Assembly: GCF_024362695.1 (NCBI RefSeq)
Contig: NC_065424.1
Span: forward strand, 7,876,786 to 7,940,785
Length of the DNA stretch: 64,000 nucleotides
Direction of reading: 5' to 3'
Origin: Pectinophora gossypiella
Taxonomy: Eukaryota; Arthropoda; Insecta; Lepidoptera; Gelechiidae
This document shows, piece by piece, positions 62,691 to 64,000 of the stretch (position 1 is its first letter; the number at the start of each line of letters is the position of its first letter). Made by a program: the position numbers and the translations under genes. The notes under the pieces were generated by a model that was given only the letters and a program-made list of their open reading frames with translations, had not been told where the DNA came from and did no database searches.

Positions 62691-63229
62691 TAAGTGTTTA
62701 GATATTACAAAAAATAAATGTTTTCGTCATGTTCCGTGATAAAAATGATTTTTGTTTGATGTATTTCCACGTCCTCATGCCATATGCGTTATTAGTTTTA
62801 GGTAGTTTGTAGGTAGGCAGGTTGCATAAGTTACGAAGCCTATCGTGTCTAGAAGTTTTAGTTAAAAAATAGGTGATTCCGTGCTTCGGAGAGCACGTTA
62901 AGCCGTTGGCCAACGTCATAGTAAAAAAAATATTATTACTTTTATTTTTTTTAATAAATTGCCTTATTCAAACAATTACGTTGTAATGAGGCATTGATTG
63001 TTATCGCCGTCTTATTACTCCCCTACCTAATCAATTTAGTTTGCAAAACCAAGGCTCAGCGTTTTCTGATGGCAACTCAGATAAGATTATAGTGCTGAAG
63101 ATCCTTCGCCTTGGCATTCCGATTAACTGAGGTTGTTTGTTATGTCCATAAGGCTACAACCTTCGTTTGCGCGAAAAATTACACATAATTTCGGTCACAC
63201 AAACTCACACCCATCTTCAAATTCAATTC
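62691..63229. other. No supported gene
   Basis: 62875-62910 holds a scrap of the SINE core (GTGCTTCGGAGAGCACGTTA). The rest is AT-rich with no exon. Confidence 0.4.
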
Positions 63230-63662
63230 AAATTCATAAATATCTTTATTCAATAGGTAACATAGTTACACTTTGAATCGTCAATTTTTACATTACGAAA
63301 GTCTCATCCGCCTAAAACTACTGCAGCTTCTCACAACCTGTATAGCCGGGGAAAAGAATCTGCAGGAAAACCTCGGCACAGGGCCCTAGACGTCTAAAAA
63401 ATAAACATACTTAAATATTTTTATACAATTGAGTAATTTAGCTGCCTAATATCAGTTCTCAGACAGTTAATCCCATGCATTCATATCTTCTAAATAATCA
63501 CTAACTTTATAATAACGTTTTTTATAAAGTTTCTGTTTAACTACTGTCTTAAAACAGTTGAAAGGCAAATTCAGAATGTCAATGGGAATCTTATTGTAAA
63601 AACGTATGCATTGACCCTTAAAAGATTTAGTGATCTTTCTGGCGTTATCCTGTTTGCACGAG
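63230..63662 (-). pseudogene. C-terminal fragment of a CR1/Jockey-like LINE with its 3' region
   Basis: 63467-63662 translates to KSFKGQCIRFYNKIPIDILN and an end YYKVSDYLEDMNAWD, clearly related to the C terminus of the LINE at 57668 (RFYNKIPDNILNL...NVWY). 63230-63466 is the 3' untranslated part with CTGCAGCTTCTCACAACCTG and an A/T-rich end; that part recurs at 25855-25975 and 41010-41090. Confidence 0.7.
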
Positions 63663-63664
63663 GT

Positions 63665-63880
63665 CCGTCGCTTGCCTAAGCTGCCCAATCTGAAGATTTG
63701 ACAGGTCCGGTTTTTTACAGAAGCGACTGCCTGTCTGACTTTCCAACCCGCGATGGAAAAACCAGCCCAATACAGGTTAGGTCATATACTTACTTCCGAA
63801 ACGCAGTTCTCGGGAATGATTATGTACGTCTCCGCACAATATTTTTCTTCACTGCTGAGCACATGATAAATTGCTTTCAT
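63665..63880 (-). mobile_element. SINE family B, 3' two thirds
   Basis: Plus strand CTGAAGATTTGACAGGTCCG, AGAAGCGACTGCCTGTCTGA, CCAGCCCAATACAGGTTAGG. It cuts off the LINE fragment beside it. 63881-64000 shows nothing further. Confidence 0.75.
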
Positions 63881-64000
63881 TTCGTCGCTGATGTCGCTAA
63901 CTGACGTACCTGTCTGCAATTTTTGGCGAAACTAATTTGCACCTTTTGTCAATAAAACACAAATCACTTTACCAAAAAAATACAGATACTTCCGTTAGCA

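Noticed and set aside
1..64000. CRISPR arrays, operons, bacterial or viral gene clusters
   Set aside because: No regularly spaced direct repeats with unique spacers and no prokaryotic-type gene clusters; all long frames are retrotransposon or spliced insect exons.

Overview
The window is nuclear DNA from an insect, almost certainly a moth or butterfly (Lepidoptera). The evidence is AT-rich intron-bearing sequence, GT-AG splice sites, TATA-box promoters, very many tRNA-derived SINEs, Helitrons ending in CTAG, short non-LTR retrotransposon 3' tails and palindromic MITEs of the type common in lepidopteran genomes. Most of the 64 kb is repeats, often nested. No bacterial genes, operons or CRISPR arrays are present.

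Two host genes can be reconstructed completely. (1) On the minus strand, 34855-45354, twelve exons join in frame to a 519-residue secreted papain-family cysteine protease of the insect 26/29-kDa proteinase type. It has a TATA box upstream, a polyadenylation signal downstream and an intact Gln/Cys/His/Asn catalytic set. (2) On the plus strand, 54111-56527, three exons behind a TATA box join to a 90-residue secreted peptide with four cysteines that I do not recognise. Two further first exons with signal peptides are likely (minus strand 30186-30241) or possible (plus strand 60912-about 61000); their remaining exons were not found with confidence.

Layout: 1-12.3 kb holds SINEs, a 5'-truncated LINE with reverse transcriptase and RNase H (2.7-4.5 kb) and three Helitrons, two of them in nested insertions. 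12.6-14.7 kb is a large foldback element with internal repeats. 15.8-18.4 kb is a 2595-bp element flanked by TTAA, repeated at the same length and with no difference seen at 50.3-52.9 kb. 19.5-34.6 kb is mixed SINE/MITE/LINE-tail sequence, including a SINE whose head combines a tRNA-like and a 5S-rRNA-like promoter. 34.8-45.4 kb is the protease gene, its introns filled with repeats. 45.5-54 kb is more repeats plus the second TTAA element. 54.1-56.5 kb is the small peptide gene. 57.4-59.3 kb is a LINE inserted in the centre of a palindromic MITE. 59.3-64 kb is repeats and one possible exon.

The main observations are: three SINE families share one central core while two of them share their 3' tail with the end of a LINE reading frame in the same window; the twin TTAA elements; the chimeric tRNA/5S SINE; a U6 snRNA chimeric retrocopy inside a MITE; and the unrecognised four-cysteine secreted peptide.
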